From Onthophagus taurus (Eukaryota > Arthropoda > Insecta > Coleoptera > Scarabaeidae), in NCBI RefSeq assembly GCF_036711975.1, contig NC_091970.1, positions 10,237,501 through 10,301,500 of the forward strand: 64,000 bases of DNA, read 5' to 3'. Positions 1-10,730 of the stretch are shown piece after piece. The notes below the pieces were generated by a model. That model had not been told where the DNA came from, did not search any database, and worked only from the letters and a program-made list of their open reading frames with translations. The first letter of the stretch is position 1. Every line of letters starts with the position of its first letter. The translations under genes and the position numbers were made by a program.

Positions 1-192
1 TTATATCAAAATCATCACTGATGACTCAAAAACCAAACCGCAGTAGAATAAGAACACTATCCAGAGCTCCTTGCCACTTACAACATACAAAGAAGATTTT
101 AAAATCATTTAAAATCAGTTTTCAAAAGAATTTACAATAAATCGAAATTTAATATAATAATTAAAAAGAATTAATAAAACAAACGCTCAAAA
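1..192. other. Unassigned AT-rich leader before LINE copy 1
   Basis: No coding signal is seen here. The stretch is AT-rich and runs directly into a degenerate LINE ORF2. It may be LINE 5' sequence or unrelated flank. The ORF1 seen in the second copy of this family (about 20.4 kb) is absent here, so this copy looks 5'-truncated. Confidence 0.4.
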
Positions 193-2996
193 ATGGTTGG
201 CCTTTCAGTATATTATCAAAACGTCCGTGGCGTTCGTACCAAACTGATTACTATTTATAATAATGCGCTAAATACCAACGTCGATGTGCTATGCCTAACG
301 GAGACGTGGCTCCACCCTGGTATCAATTCGGCCGAGGTTCTTCCTACTTCCTACAACATCTACAGAAGAGATCGTGTTGGTGCGGTTCCGGGTGGTGTGT
401 CTCGGGGGGGTGGTGTGCTGATAGGTGTTAGTGCGAGTCTTCGCAGTGTTCAGAGGTCAGACTGGTTTCCAGCCAATGAAGCTATTGCAATGAAGCAAAC
501 TGCATATTTGTTGTATCTACATTCCTCCTAATGATAATGTTGCATTAAATGTATTTTGTAATGAATTGAGACACATTGTTGACCGCTTCCGTGATGATAA
601 ATTTTTGATTTGTGGCGATTTCAACTTGCCCGAGATAGTTTGGAATATCGATGGTTTTGGAATGTGTACTGCCTCTCCTGCTAGCCCACGTTCAACTGAT
701 TTCTTAGACGTCCTTTCACTTTGTGAATTTAATCAGCATAACTCTTTTAAAAACATATCTGGCAACACGTTAGATTTGGTCTTGGAACGCTTTGTAACTG
801 TATCTAGAATTCAACTAAGCGATTCTTCTCTACTTCCAGAAGACGTAGCTCATTCGTCACTTGAGTTGGCGTGCAGTATTGCACCTGTAATCAACCTCAC
901 TGAACGACTTCCTACTACTTATAACTTTAAACGAGCTGCTTTTAATGATATCAGTGATTACCTTAATGACATTAATTGGGAAACCGTATTTGCAGATGTA
1001 AATAATGTCAACACTGCTACGGATATTTTCTATAATCATTTGTCTTTAGCCATTAAAAAATTTGTACCACACAAATGCCATCCTGTGAATGGTTACCCGG
1101 CTTGGTTCTCTAAGAGCACAATAAAAGTAATAAAGGAAAAGTATAAAGCGCATAAAAAGTGGAAGCGTTGTGAAAATCAGACTATTTAACGTTTCGTCTT
1201 CTGCGCGGACGCTCTAAATACCTGATTGATCAGGATTATAAGGCGTATATTAAACGTGTGCAGGATGGTGTTGCATTGGACGCAAAGCAGTTATGGGCAT
1301 ATCTCAAACGCAGAAGAGGCGGTACGGGTATCCCATCAACTGTAATTCTGGATGGGGTTGAGGCATCGAGCGGCGATGCCATCTGTTCGTTATTTGCGAA
1401 TTATTTTAGTGCAGTTTTCGCAGCACCGTCTGCTCCCCATTATGATGCGGTGGGGACGGTTGATTCTCCGCGCGTACTCATTCATGACTTTGATCTCATT
1501 GAAGTGGAGGGGGCATTGCGTCAAGTAGCTTTGAATAAGGGTCCTGGTGCTGACGGTATACCTGCTATACTGGTCAGAAACTGTGCTCAGGCAATATCAG
1601 TTCCTTTACAGCTGATATATAATAAATCCATTAAGCTGGGAGTGTATCCGGATGTGTGGAAGCGAGCCAACGTTGCACCCATTTTTAAATCAGGTGATCG
1701 ACACTTCGTTGTCAATTATCGTCCAATATCTATATTACCCATACTTGGAAAGGTCTTTGAGAAGTTGGTGTACGCCAGTGTATTTTTTCAAATTCGTGGA
1801 TGTATTAATACTAATCAGCACGTTTTTTTTCCGGGCGTTCAGTCGAAACTAATCTTTTAGAATATACCGATTTTCTATTTGCGTCGCTCGTTGAAAATGT
1901 TCAAGTGGACGCAGTGTACACCGATTTTAGTAAGGCCTTCGACAAAGTTGATCACTCTCTGTTGGTAAGTAAATTGCAACTTTTTGGTATTTCTGGCAAT
2001 TTGTTGCGTTGGTTTGGTTCATACGTGTCCGATCGCTCTCAGTCTGTACATATTGGTGGCTATAAGTCACGCTTAATTCACACTACATCCGGAGTGCCGC
2101 AAGGCAGTCATCTCGGTCCTTTACTGTTTTTAATTTACATAAACGACATTTTTAATAATATTCTTAATTCGCGTTGCCTGATGTACGCTGACGACTTAAA
2201 AATTTACCTTTCTATTCGAAACATCGACGATTGTGTTAAATTACAGGCAGATCTTGATAGGATTTGCAATTTCTGTACAAGTAATCAATTACACTTAAAC
2301 TTTTCTAAGTGTCACACCATCACATTCACCAGGACTATGATAAGTTGCGTCGAGTTACATCTACAGTTGATCTTGGTGTAACACTAGATCAAAAACTACG
2401 TTTCGATGTTCATGTAGATGGTTGCTGTGGTTGCTCGATCATACAGAATGCTGGGCTTTATAAAGCGATCTTCCGAGGATTTCACAAACCACAACGCAAT
2501 TATAAGTATGTACAATGCATATGTCAACAGCATCTTAAACTTTGGTAGCGTAATCTGGAATCCTCAGTATTCCGTATATATCACTAGGTTAGAAGGAATC
2601 CAGAAACGACTGATTAAATATTTGTGTTATAAAACCCAACAAGTGTACAGTAACTATGCGTCTGGTTGTGAAATGTTCGGATTGCTAACGCTCTCCCAGC
2701 GACGAGCATATAATGACGTTTTATTTTTGTACAAGCTTGTCAATGGTCATACTGATTCCCCATCGCTGATGGCGAGAATTGATTTTCATGTTCCTCCTCG
2801 TCAGTTACGGTACGACTTCCTTTTTTATATGCCCACTCCACGAACAAACGCATATCGTAACTCGCCTATTCTGAGGATGGAAAGAACCGCGGATCGGGTG
2901 AGTTGCGATCTTTTTTCAAGTAACCCACGAAATATTAAGTTTGCGGTCCGCGAGGCTGTGAAGACTGCGCACATCATGTGTAATTTAAATATTTAA
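193..2996 (+). pseudogene. Degenerate LINE ORF2 (endonuclease and reverse transcriptase), copy 1
   Basis: This is a broken ORF2 of a non-LTR retrotransposon of the CR1/Jockey group. An APE-type endonuclease start (YYQNVRGVRTKL, CLTETWLHPGI, GGGVLIGV) lies at 193-531 and its second half (FLICGDFNLPEIVW) at 566-1189. The RT is spread over several frames: GADGIPA and NYRPISILP in 1258-1860, then YTDFSKAFDKVDH, GVPQGSHLGPLLF and YADDLKIYL in 1905-2381, then the thumb and C-terminal region in 2418-2996. At least four frameshifts or stops make it non-functional. The 3' end carries an AATAAATA-type tail at about 3125-3146. It is the same family as the copy at 20450-24291, with clear residue-by-residue similarity but many differences, so the two copies are old relative to each other. 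ORF1 is missing. The clade is tentative; the RT identity is certain. Confidence 0.92.
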
Positions 2997-3147
2997 TAAT
3001 GTTAATAATGTTAATTTAAGATAACAACATATTTGTAATCATATTAAATATTACTTTAAGGTTTTCGTATATAATAATTATGTGGAGCAACTTTATTGGG
3101 TTTGTCCTGTTGTTGCTCCCCGATATCAATAAATAAATAAATAAAAT

Positions 3148-3407
3148 CAGCTAAGAGAGGCCCTGAAAGATATTAAATCAGGTAAAGTCCCAGGTTTTGA
3201 TGGGATGCATTCTGCATTTCTTGTTAACCTTGGACGGTGGTTACCTAAGTTCTATGATCGCATACTACTGGCACGTAAAACCTTTCAACAGATCCTTAAT
3301 AATAGCCTTTTTAAAACCAAATAAACCTCTGGAGCAAAAAGTACCTTATCGGAAAGCTTATCCGTGGTCTTTATGGACTTGACAGCTGCGTATGATACAA
3401 TGATATA
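3148..3407 (+). pseudogene. Short reverse transcriptase relic
   Basis: Immediately after the AATAAATA tail of LINE copy 1, one frame reads REALKDIKSGKVPGFDGMHS, the first conserved block of a LINE reverse transcriptase. After one stop codon it resumes with VVFMDLTAAYDT, the first aspartate-containing catalytic block. The segment between the two blocks is shorter than expected, so an internal deletion is likely. This is a different LINE family from copy 1. No further RT motif follows. The function is lost. Confidence 0.7.
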
Positions 3408-3639
3408 AAGTTATACGATCCTGCCATTCGAAAATGTTAACATATTACGTCTTGATCGTTGACCTCCAAAGAGCATGGAGCTGTAACGAAAAAATTACAT
3501 CACTTGGAGAGAGATTCGTAATATAATAAAGAAACCCAATTATGGTGGTATAGAAGCATGGAGAAAAAAGATGAAGAAGCTGAACAAACTTAGAGAATCG
3601 AAGAAAGAAAAACGTAGTAATTTCTAGATCTAGGTCTAG

Positions 3640-4340
3640 TATTAGTTAGTTTTTTTAGTCTTTGTTATTAGTCTTTTTGCAGGAGTGTCTAGCATTCTGG
3701 AAGCAGTAGGTAGCCTTTTGGAATGAATATCTCTTATTTCCAGGTAGTTATTAGTCATCATTATTAGTCCTAGTAGATAGTAGTCTTTTTTAGCAGTATT
3801 TAGCGTTCTGGAAGCAGTAAGTAGTTTTTTGGGGAACAGTATCTACTTCTTTCAAGCAGTTAGAAGTCTTTTGCCCGCAGTATCTACCATTCTGGAAGCA
3901 GACGGTAACTTTAGGAAACAGTATCTTCCCTTTCCAAGTAGATAGTAGTCTTTTCCAGTAATATTTAACGTTCTGGAAGCAGTAAGTAGTTCTTTGGTAA
4001 ACAGTATCTACTTCTTCCAAGCAGTTAGAAGTAGATGGTGGTTTTTGGCAATTTCAAGCAGTTGTTAGTCAAGAGGGGTAGTTCTAGTTTTGTATACTTG
4101 TATATAATTTTAACTCTTTAGGTGTAAATTTACGAAGTACTTTGATTATACAGTAATACCTCGATATAACGAACCTCGTTCATTCTTCTTTCTAGTAACG
4201 TAGAAACTTTCTAGTTCTAGGTTTAGTGTTAGTTAGTCCTTTTACTCTTTGTTATTAGTCTTTTTGCAGCAGTGTCTAGCATCTGGTAGCCTTTTGGAAA
4301 GAATATTTCTTATTTCCAGGCAGTTATTAGTCATTTGAGA
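3640..4340. repeat. Degenerate tandem repeat field (GGAAGCAGTA motif)
   Basis: Many imperfect copies of a 25-40 base motif alternate along this segment: AGTCTTTTGCAG, AGTATCTAG and TTCTGGAAGCAGTA. A larger unit of about 160 bases is visible, for example the GTTCTGGAAGCAGTAAGTAG blocks near 3806 and 3970. A related motif family (GAAAGCAGTATTTAGTC) occurs at 27351-27900. No coding potential is evident; the ORF that can be read on the minus strand here simply translates the repeat. Confidence 0.6.
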
Positions 4341-4916
4341 TAACAACCGAGATAAGAAGTCTTTAGAGAGTGCTGTTCCGTTTCCTGTCGGGGTGCGCAA
4401 GTTTTTAATTATGGCCCTGGTTCATGACGACACTATTTTTGGTTGCTATAACAACACTATCAACGCTATCTCTACAACTTTTTAAACAAACTGTCACCAT
4501 CTATTACATAGCTCTATCCTGGATATCTTTTTCTTCTGCTTCAGGTGTTTCATTGTTTCTAGATCTTCAGTTATCTCATCATTATAACCCATGTCTTCAA
4601 CTTTCATTACAATTATAACATTTTTTTGTTTGCGTTTCAGGTTTCTCATTTTCTTTTCCATTAGATTTTTGAGGAATATTTGGTTTTTGTGTGGGTAGTG
4701 TCATTTTTATAACACTTTCGTATTGTTTAATTTACGCACTGCATCAACATCATTCAACAGAGCAAGTGAAGAAAAATACTATTACTACACCTTGCCATTG
4801 GATTAGAAGCCCACTGCTTCTTGTACAGAAATCGAAAAAATGATTAGAAGAGAAATTACATGAATAATCAAGAGAGAAGAAAAAAATAGGAAGGTTAATA
4901 AAGATAAAATAAGTAC
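4341..4916. other. No recognisable feature
   Basis: AT-rich sequence. Short ORFs are present but have no recognisable motif and look accidental. Confidence 0.4.
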
Positions 4917-5990
4917 GAAGGCTTTCACGGCCGGTGTTAATTAACCTAAAACTAAAACTATCACTAGACCTAGAAATTCTTAGGTTAAATCTTTTGCAAA
5001 AATGTTTAACGTTTGGGCTGCCATGTTGCAACCTTCTTCAAAAACAAGTTCAAAGTGACGAAATCGGTTAAAATTTGAACATGAAAAGATAAACAAATCC
5101 GGGCGGAGAAGATTTCGTTGAGTTAACTTGTATACTCTGTTCACTCGTAATCTCCTATCTATTTTCTTATGTCTTCCTTCTTATTAGACACCACTAGAAA
5201 GAGTAAAAAATTTTCGATAAGATAGATATTGTAGCAATCCCTCTCATGATGCGATACTTCCCATCATTCCTATCGTACCACGATACCATTCTTCTTTAGG
5301 CACCTTGTAATTCACCTATAAAATATAAATAACGCAGATAAAATTGGTTCTCTATTTGCTTTATTTGTTTGCTCGCTCGATATCCTTCATCGTATAACCT
5401 TTCTTCTGCAGTACTTCTAGTAGGATTCTTTCTTTAAGTTCTCTTTGTCCCATATCCTTTCTGCTCGCTGGAATATGGTTTGAACCTCTTCTATTGTGGG
5501 TGGTGATGGGATAAAGCCTGCAGATACTTGTTCGTATGTGTCTGCTTACGATGCACTCCCACTTCCTATCTTCCTAGTGACCAATACATCTAACAATGAC
5601 TTTAAATCGACCTAAAATATATCGAGTACTCCACTAGTCCTGGGACATACTCCGGCAAGCTCCTTATGATGAGTTTTTGGCGAAGACCATCCACGGCATC
5701 TTGGACTGGTACTCTGGTACTACGATATCCTGGGGATCTAACTTCATACTCCTGATTGATTCCACAAAATGTGTAGAATCTCTAAAATATGATTCTGTTT
5801 TACATGTAAAAGAAGACAGAATCTTGGACAGGTGTTTGGCTAGCTGATAGTAATGTTCTGCTGGGATTCCTGTAGATTTGACCAATTCTTTCATTTTCCT
5901 TACTATCTTCTTGGTTGGGACTTTTTTATTTTTTATAGGTGGCTGGATCCAAAAGGCTCGTCATCTTATCGTATTCTCTTTTATTCAGGA
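4917..5990 (-). mobile_element. Penelope-like retroelement relic
   Basis: On the minus strand, 5894-5664 encodes a recognisable piece of Penelope-type reverse transcriptase: YQLAKHLSKIL followed by HFVESIRSMKLDPQDI, the conserved block just before the catalytic aspartate. A further piece at about 5620-5570 reads LLDVLVTRK, as found near the end of the Penelope RT domain. Downstream at about 5545-5362 a coding-like tail of about 60 residues (GFIPSPPTIEEV... ending in ERANK) is interrupted by frameshifts and is not recognised. Around 4917-5050 lies the type of terminal sequence seen in Penelope elements: read on the minus strand, TGAAGAAGGTTGCAACATGG then GCAGCCCAAACG, and GGCCGTGAAAGCCTT. No GIY-YIG endonuclease was found. 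The element is dead. Confidence 0.68.
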
Positions 5991-6429
5991 TTAATAAAGA
6001 TAAAATTTCGATTTTTAACATGACGAATATAAATAGTATTAAGAGAAAATCAATTACAAACTCTTAATGACCAGATCATACCCAGCCTTATACAAAAAAC
6101 TACTATTTCCTTTCAAATTCCCTAGCAGCAGAACCATAACCCACCCGCTTCCACTCTGATAAAACGAGACTATTCCCATTTTCCTAGACTCTCTCATTCG
6201 ATCCCTTACCCTAATTAGCTTTTCCTTTGAAACCACTATCCGTTCAATAGAAAATAGAGTACCAAATATTAGGCTATCATAACGAATTTACATTTGTATC
6301 TTTTATATACGAAAATTAAACTATTTAAAATCAATCTTACACATGCAGAGTGAAGAAAAGAAATAAGTAGGTTGAAACACACGGTTGCTGGGAACCTATT
6401 TTTATTTAAATCTATTTATTAAGGGACTT
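5991..6429. other. No recognisable feature
   Basis: AT-rich. A 60-residue minus-strand ORF at 6054-6236 has no family signature that I recognise and no supporting context. Confidence 0.35.
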
Positions 6430-6577
6430 GCGGTTCATGCACTGCAATAAATTCTATATCTCCACCAAACAGGTGAGCTCATAGTTATCTCAGACGCAAT
6501 CAATCTCCTCAAATGTTAAGACAACAAATGTATGGGATTGCTTTACTAAGCCGAGGTCGTTTGTGGCTGAGGCAGTG
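6430..6577. repeat. Satellite unit, left part (split by gypsy)
   Basis: This stretch carries the same satellite sequence as 9933-10730: GCACTGCAATAA, CCAAACAGGTGAG and the motif CCGAGGTCGTTTGTGGC. It ends at CAGTG (6573-6577), and the satellite resumes at 9933 with the same CAGTG. This shows that the gypsy element inserted into the satellite. Confidence 0.75.
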
Positions 6578-6747
6578 TGTGGCTATGAGGTATTAGCCAA
6601 CATAATAATAAAATTAACTTTTGGCAGACTTTTATTTTGCGTCTGTTGTGTTTTGCATCAAAAACAATTGTGTGCAAATATAAAAATAATAACAAATGAA
6701 ATACAATTTTATGTTTTTAAATGGAGCTGCTGCCACAGCACGCTACA
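6578..6747 (-). repeat. Gypsy 3' LTR (170 bp)
   Basis: On the minus strand it starts TGTAGCGTGC and ends CATAGCCACA, the usual TG...CA form. It is matched by the copy at 9760-9932 and directly preceded on the minus strand by a purine-rich tract. Confidence 0.88.
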
Positions 6748-6809
6748 TCCACTTCCCCTCCTATAAAGAAAGAACAGAAAGAGGGATAACATTTAGTCAA
6801 AAATTTGAA

Positions 6810-7361
6810 TTAAAATTTAAAATGTACTTTTTTAGTTTTATTAATTATTAAATTGTTGACTTCAGGAGAAACGTTTTCGTTCAGAAAGAAAACCGGTTTC
6901 AGCAAATCGAGGCTTAAATTTATTTCTTTACTGTCTTTCAATACAACGAAAAATTTTGAAAATCTCTTCAACACTCTGAAGGTACCTTCGTACCTAGGAA
7001 ACAACGTAGGTTTAATTCCAGTAATTTTAACAAATACAAAGTTTGACCTGAATAATTCTTTGTGAACAAAAGGTTTTTGGCTGGAATGTATGGTTGACTG
7101 AACTGGTTTAATGTCAGCAAAAGATGATTTTAAACGTGATAATAATGGTTCAGTTTCAATTGATGGTTCGGTAGGTAAGAAAAATTCTCCTGGTAATCTG
7201 AGTTGCTGACCATAAACCAATTCAGCGGATGAGCAACCTAAATCCTCCTTTAGGGATGACCTGAGACCTAGGAGAATCAAAGGCAAGTCATTGTTCCATC
7301 TAGTAGAATTACCTCGAGCAATAATCGCTGATTTCAAAGTACGGTGAAATCGTTCAATCAT
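6810..7361 (-). pseudogene. Gypsy integrase C-terminal part
   Basis: This open frame of 183 residues starts at the integrase catalytic glutamate block (MIERFHRTLKSAI) and continues with LPLILLGLRSS and SAELVYGQQLRLPGEF, typical of Ty3/gypsy integrases, then a basic C-terminal region. It is the frameshifted continuation of the integrase upstream at 7366-8292. No chromodomain is recognised. Confidence 0.86.
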
Positions 7362-7365
7362 ACCG

Positions 7366-8570
7366 TTACTTTGTGGGTGATAAGCAGATGTGTGTATTTG
7401 ATGAGTACCTAAAAATAATTGGAAATAATAGTGATTCGAATTGTCGTCCTTGATCGTGAGTGATCATGGTAGGAATACCGAAACGGCTGAAGTAATGCCT
7501 GAAAAGAGTATCTGCAATAGAGGCTGCAGAGATATCTTTTAGAGGAAAAGCCTCTGGCCACCGCGTGAAACGCTCAACGACTGTGAGCAGATAAGTACAT
7601 CCAAGAGATGGAACAAGTGGGCCAACCAAATCAATGTGAATGTGTTCAAATCGAACTTTTGGAACTTTGATTTTGAGAATTGGCGATTTTGTATGCCTTT
7701 GTATCTTAACTTTCTGGCATTGTAAACATGATTTTGTCCAAATACGAATTTGTTTCGACATATGAGGCCAAAAGAATTTTGTTTTTATTAAATGAATGGT
7801 TGCTCGAATGCCAGGGTGAGATAAACCATGAAATTTTTGTATAACTATTTCTCTAAATTGCTGCGGAATGTAGATTCGCGGAGATTCCGTTGATATTTCA
7901 CACCATAATTTGATATCAGGTAGCGTTGTGGGTTGTAGCAATAACTGATAGGGTGTTGTAGTGTGAGTGCGAGAAAATTGTTTATGTAGTAGGTTCGACA
8001 ATTCGATATCTGTGAGTTGAGCTTTGTAAAGTGTAAGTGTGTCGGGGTACTGAGAATTTAGGGATTCAATATTTGTCCTGGACAAAGCGTCTGCAACAAT
8101 ATTGGAATTTCCCTTAATGTATCTCACATCGGATGTATGTTGTGTTATGTAATTTAGGTACCTGGTTTGTCTTGGTGTTTTTTCTGTTGATGAAAATATT
8201 GCCGTAGTTATAGGTTTGTGGTCGGTGAAAACTGTAAAATTGTTTCCATGTAGGAAATGATTAAAAATTTTTATGGCAGAATATATTGCCAATAGCTCTC
8301 TGTCGAACGTTGAATATTTAACTTGACTTGGAGAAAGTTTATGTGAATAAAATGCTAATGGTTGCGGTTTTTCATCAATAATTTGGCTCAGAACTGCTCC
8401 TATACCTGTATTAGAAGCGTCTGTGGTAAGTGACAGCGAAGCGTGAGGAGATGGATGAGCCAGAACGGTAGATTTCGTTAGAAGATCTTTAGCTGTTACG
8501 AAGGAAATTTCATGTTCATCTGACTAAGATGTTATTAATTTTTGTTTAATTGAATAAAGCGATGATGAAA
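7366..8570 (-). pseudogene. Gypsy Pol, RNase H and integrase
   Basis: RNase H signals run from about 8440: LTTDASNTGIGAVLSQ, LAIYSAIKIF, VFTDHKPI and ADALSRTN. The integrase zinc finger follows (HGLSHPGIRATIH ... SCLQCQKVK, HHCC), then the catalytic core with HIDLVGP (first Asp) and THDQGRQFES (second Asp). A single-base frameshift near 7390 separates this from the last part of the core, whose AYHPQSNG lies in the next frame. A stop or shift near 8525 separates it from the RT. All pieces are collinear and on the minus strand. Confidence 0.86.
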
Positions 8571-8573
8571 GAT

Positions 8574-9705
8574 CTAAATATAAAATCTAATATATATAGG
8601 TAAAAATCTATGATAAAAATTAATTATGCCCAAAAATCTTTGTAGTTCCTTCAATGTTTTTGGTTTGGGAAATTTTGAAATAGCATCAATCCTAGACTTA
8701 GAAGGTTGAATACCATCGCTAGTGATATGATGGCTAAGAAAATCAATGGAAGTAACTCCAAAAACACATTTAGATGGTTGGATGTTGATATTGAATGTAC
8801 TTAACAGTTCAAATAACTTCTCGAGATGTACATAATATTCTTCTTCGTTATGACTTGCAATGAGAATGTCATCTAAATAAACGAATAAGAAGTTGAGACC
8901 CGAAAGAACTTCATTTATGAATCTCTGAAAGGTCTGAGCAGCATTACGGAGGCCAAAGGGCAAAGGAATAAACTCGAAAAGACCAAAAGGAGTAGTGATA
9001 GCTGTCTTGGGAATGTCTTCTTCTTCCACCGGAATTTGATGATATGCCCTTACTAAATCCACTTTTGAAAAAATGTTGCATCCATTCAAATGTAAGTTGA
9101 AATCCTGAATATGTGGAAGGGGATATCGGTCCGGAATAGTAACGTTATTTAATTGTCGATAATCTCCACATGGTCTCCAATCATTGGAATCCTTTTTGGG
9201 GACCATGTGTAGAGGCGATGCTGTTGAAGAAGAAGAGGGTCGATATATTCCCATGGCTACCATCTGATCAAATTCCCTTTTGGCTATTGCGTGTTTATGT
9301 ACATCTAAACGTCGAGGACGACAAAACGGTAAATGAGAATTAGTTATAATTTTGTGTGTTGTTTGATGTTTGACTGGTGAAGAAAAATCCGGTGTAGAGG
9401 TTAGTGTTGGGAATGATTTTAAAAGGGTTGTATATATGGATTCGAAAGAAAAAAGTTTTGGTGTTGGTTCATTTGTTTTGATACTGGTACCAATTGAGTA
9501 TAATTCTGTTTTTGAATCAATTAATCGTTTGTTTTTAACATCAACCAAGATACCGAATTTATGAAGAAAGTCTGCGCCAATTATTGGTTTATTAACGTTC
9601 GCAATGGTGAAGACGAATGGAAAATTTCGTCTTAAATTCAGCGAAACCGTGAGTAATTTTTTTCCGTAAGTGTTAATTTTAGTACCATTGGCTGCAGAAA
9701 GGCTT
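8574..9705 (-). pseudogene. Gypsy Pol, protease end and reverse transcriptase
   Basis: Reading leftwards, the frame begins with the C-terminal half of a retropepsin ([20 protein letters not shown]) at about 9630-9550. It continues as an open frame 9548-8574 through the [35 protein letters not shown] (first catalytic Asp), [24 protein letters not shown] (catalytic YLDD) and [12 protein letters not shown]. It then breaks by a short insertion or frameshift before RNase H. The protease DTG active site is absent. GADFL followed by FGILVDV resembles the CsRn1-like gypsy lineage, but this is only a tentative placement. Confidence 0.88.
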
Positions 9706-9759
9706 GATTCGGTGTCTTGGTTGATGTTAAAAACAAACGATTAATTGATTCAAAAACAT

Positions 9760-9932
9760 CTATGAGGTATTAGCCAACATAATAATAAAATTATAAAATT
9801 AACTTTTGGCAGACTTTTATTTTGCGTCTGTTGTGTTTTGCATCAAAAACAATTGTGTGCAAATATAAAAATAATAACAAATGAAATACAATTTTATGTT
9901 TTTAAATGGAGCTGCTGCCACAGCACGCTACA
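9760..9932 (-). repeat. Gypsy 5' LTR (173 bp)
   Basis: It matches 6583-6747 with an extra 8 bases (TTATAAAA context) near 9790. Five bases expected at its inner end are missing, at the point where the rearranged internal region begins. Confidence 0.85.
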
Positions 9933-10730
9933 CAGTGCAATAATTTCCATATCCATACCACCTCGGCCGCAAACGACCTCAGCAAATATTAGGGCAAGTA
10001 ATCTATGATATTGTCTCGCTAAACCGAGGCAGTGCAAAAACTTCAATATCTAAATCAAACTGGTGGGTAAATATTGTATTAATACAAGAAATCTGTGATA
10101 ATGTCTCTCTAAACCGAGATAGCTGGCGAGCAAGGTACTACAATAACTTACACATCCACACCAAACTGGTGACCACATGTTGCACTGCCTCGGCCGCAAG
10201 CGACCTCGGCTAATATTAATACAAGAAATCGGTGATATTGTCTCGCTAAACCAAAATAACTGGCGAGCAAGGCACTGTAATAACTTCCATATCCACACCA
10301 AACTGGTGATCACATGTTGCACTGCCTCGGCCGCAAGCGACCTCGGCAAATATTAATACAAGAAATCTGTGATTTTGTCTCGCTAAACCAAGATAGCTGG
10401 TGAGCAAGGTACTGCAATAAATTCCATATCTACATCAAGCTGCTGAGCACATGTTGTAGTTCCTCGGTTGTAAGCAACCTCTACAAATCTTTAAAACAAA
10501 AAATGTATAGAGTTACTTTACAAAGCCGAGGTTGTTTGCGGTCGAGGATCTGCAATAAATTCCACATTAAGGCAAGATACGCATTTGGCGGTCAAACCGC
10601 AGCGACTAGGCCACGATTATTGCGGTTGTGAGATTTCGGTAACCGCCCAATCTGTGTCTAAACTGACATCAAACTTATGACTACATTTTGTAATGCCTCT
10701 CTCGTAAGCAACCTATATACAGGGTGTCTC
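9933..10730. repeat. Tandem satellite, 137-bp period
   Basis: Units align with a period of 137 bases: the CACTGCCTCGG or equivalent block begins at about 10184, 10321 and 10458. Each unit contains a short imperfect palindrome with CCTCGGCCGCAAGCGACCTC, then ATTAATACAAGAAATC, TCTCGCTAAACC and GAGCAAGG. More diverged or partial units lie at 9940-10050 and 10480-10710. Single units or fragments recur at 6430-6577, 34800-34960, 39600-39900, 49900-50090 and near 63340. Confidence 0.8.

Larger units (their letters stand above)
6578..9932 (-). mobile_element. Ty3/gypsy LTR retrotransposon, internally rearranged
   Basis: Direct terminal repeats lie at 6578-6747 and 9760-9932. They appear identical over the shared part except for an 8-bp insertion in the right copy, and the right copy lacks the first five bases at its inner edge. 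The left copy runs TGTGGCTATG to CACGCTACA. A 5-bp target duplication, CAGTG, flanks the element (6573-6577 and 9933-9937). The purine tract preceding the 3' LTR (minus strand AGGAGGGGAAGTGGA) lies at about 6748-6762. On the minus strand come the protease end, RT, RNase H, integrase zinc finger and integrase core. Gag, the protease active site and the primer-binding site are missing. No envelope gene is seen. The near-identical LTRs suggest a fairly recent insertion. Confidence 0.93.

Noticed and set aside
857..1039. 60-residue minus-strand ORF
   Set aside because: Antisense shadow of the LINE endonuclease on the plus strand.
3790..4020. 76-residue minus-strand ORF with repeated YCFQN blocks
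   Set aside because: It only translates the tandem repeat at 3640-4340; the apparent protein repeats come from the DNA repeat.
3640..4340. CRISPR-like array
   Set aside because: Repeats are irregular and diverged, with no constant spacer length; the genome is clearly eukaryotic.
4424..4618. 64-residue plus-strand ORF
   Set aside because: Low-complexity Leu/Ser-rich sequence, no family, no context.
6578..9932. Envelope gene of an errantivirus-type gypsy
   Set aside because: After integrase only about 60 bases remain before the LTR; no room and no signal for an envelope.
10050..10349. 99-residue minus-strand ORF
   Set aside because: It lies in the 137-bp satellite and repeats with it.
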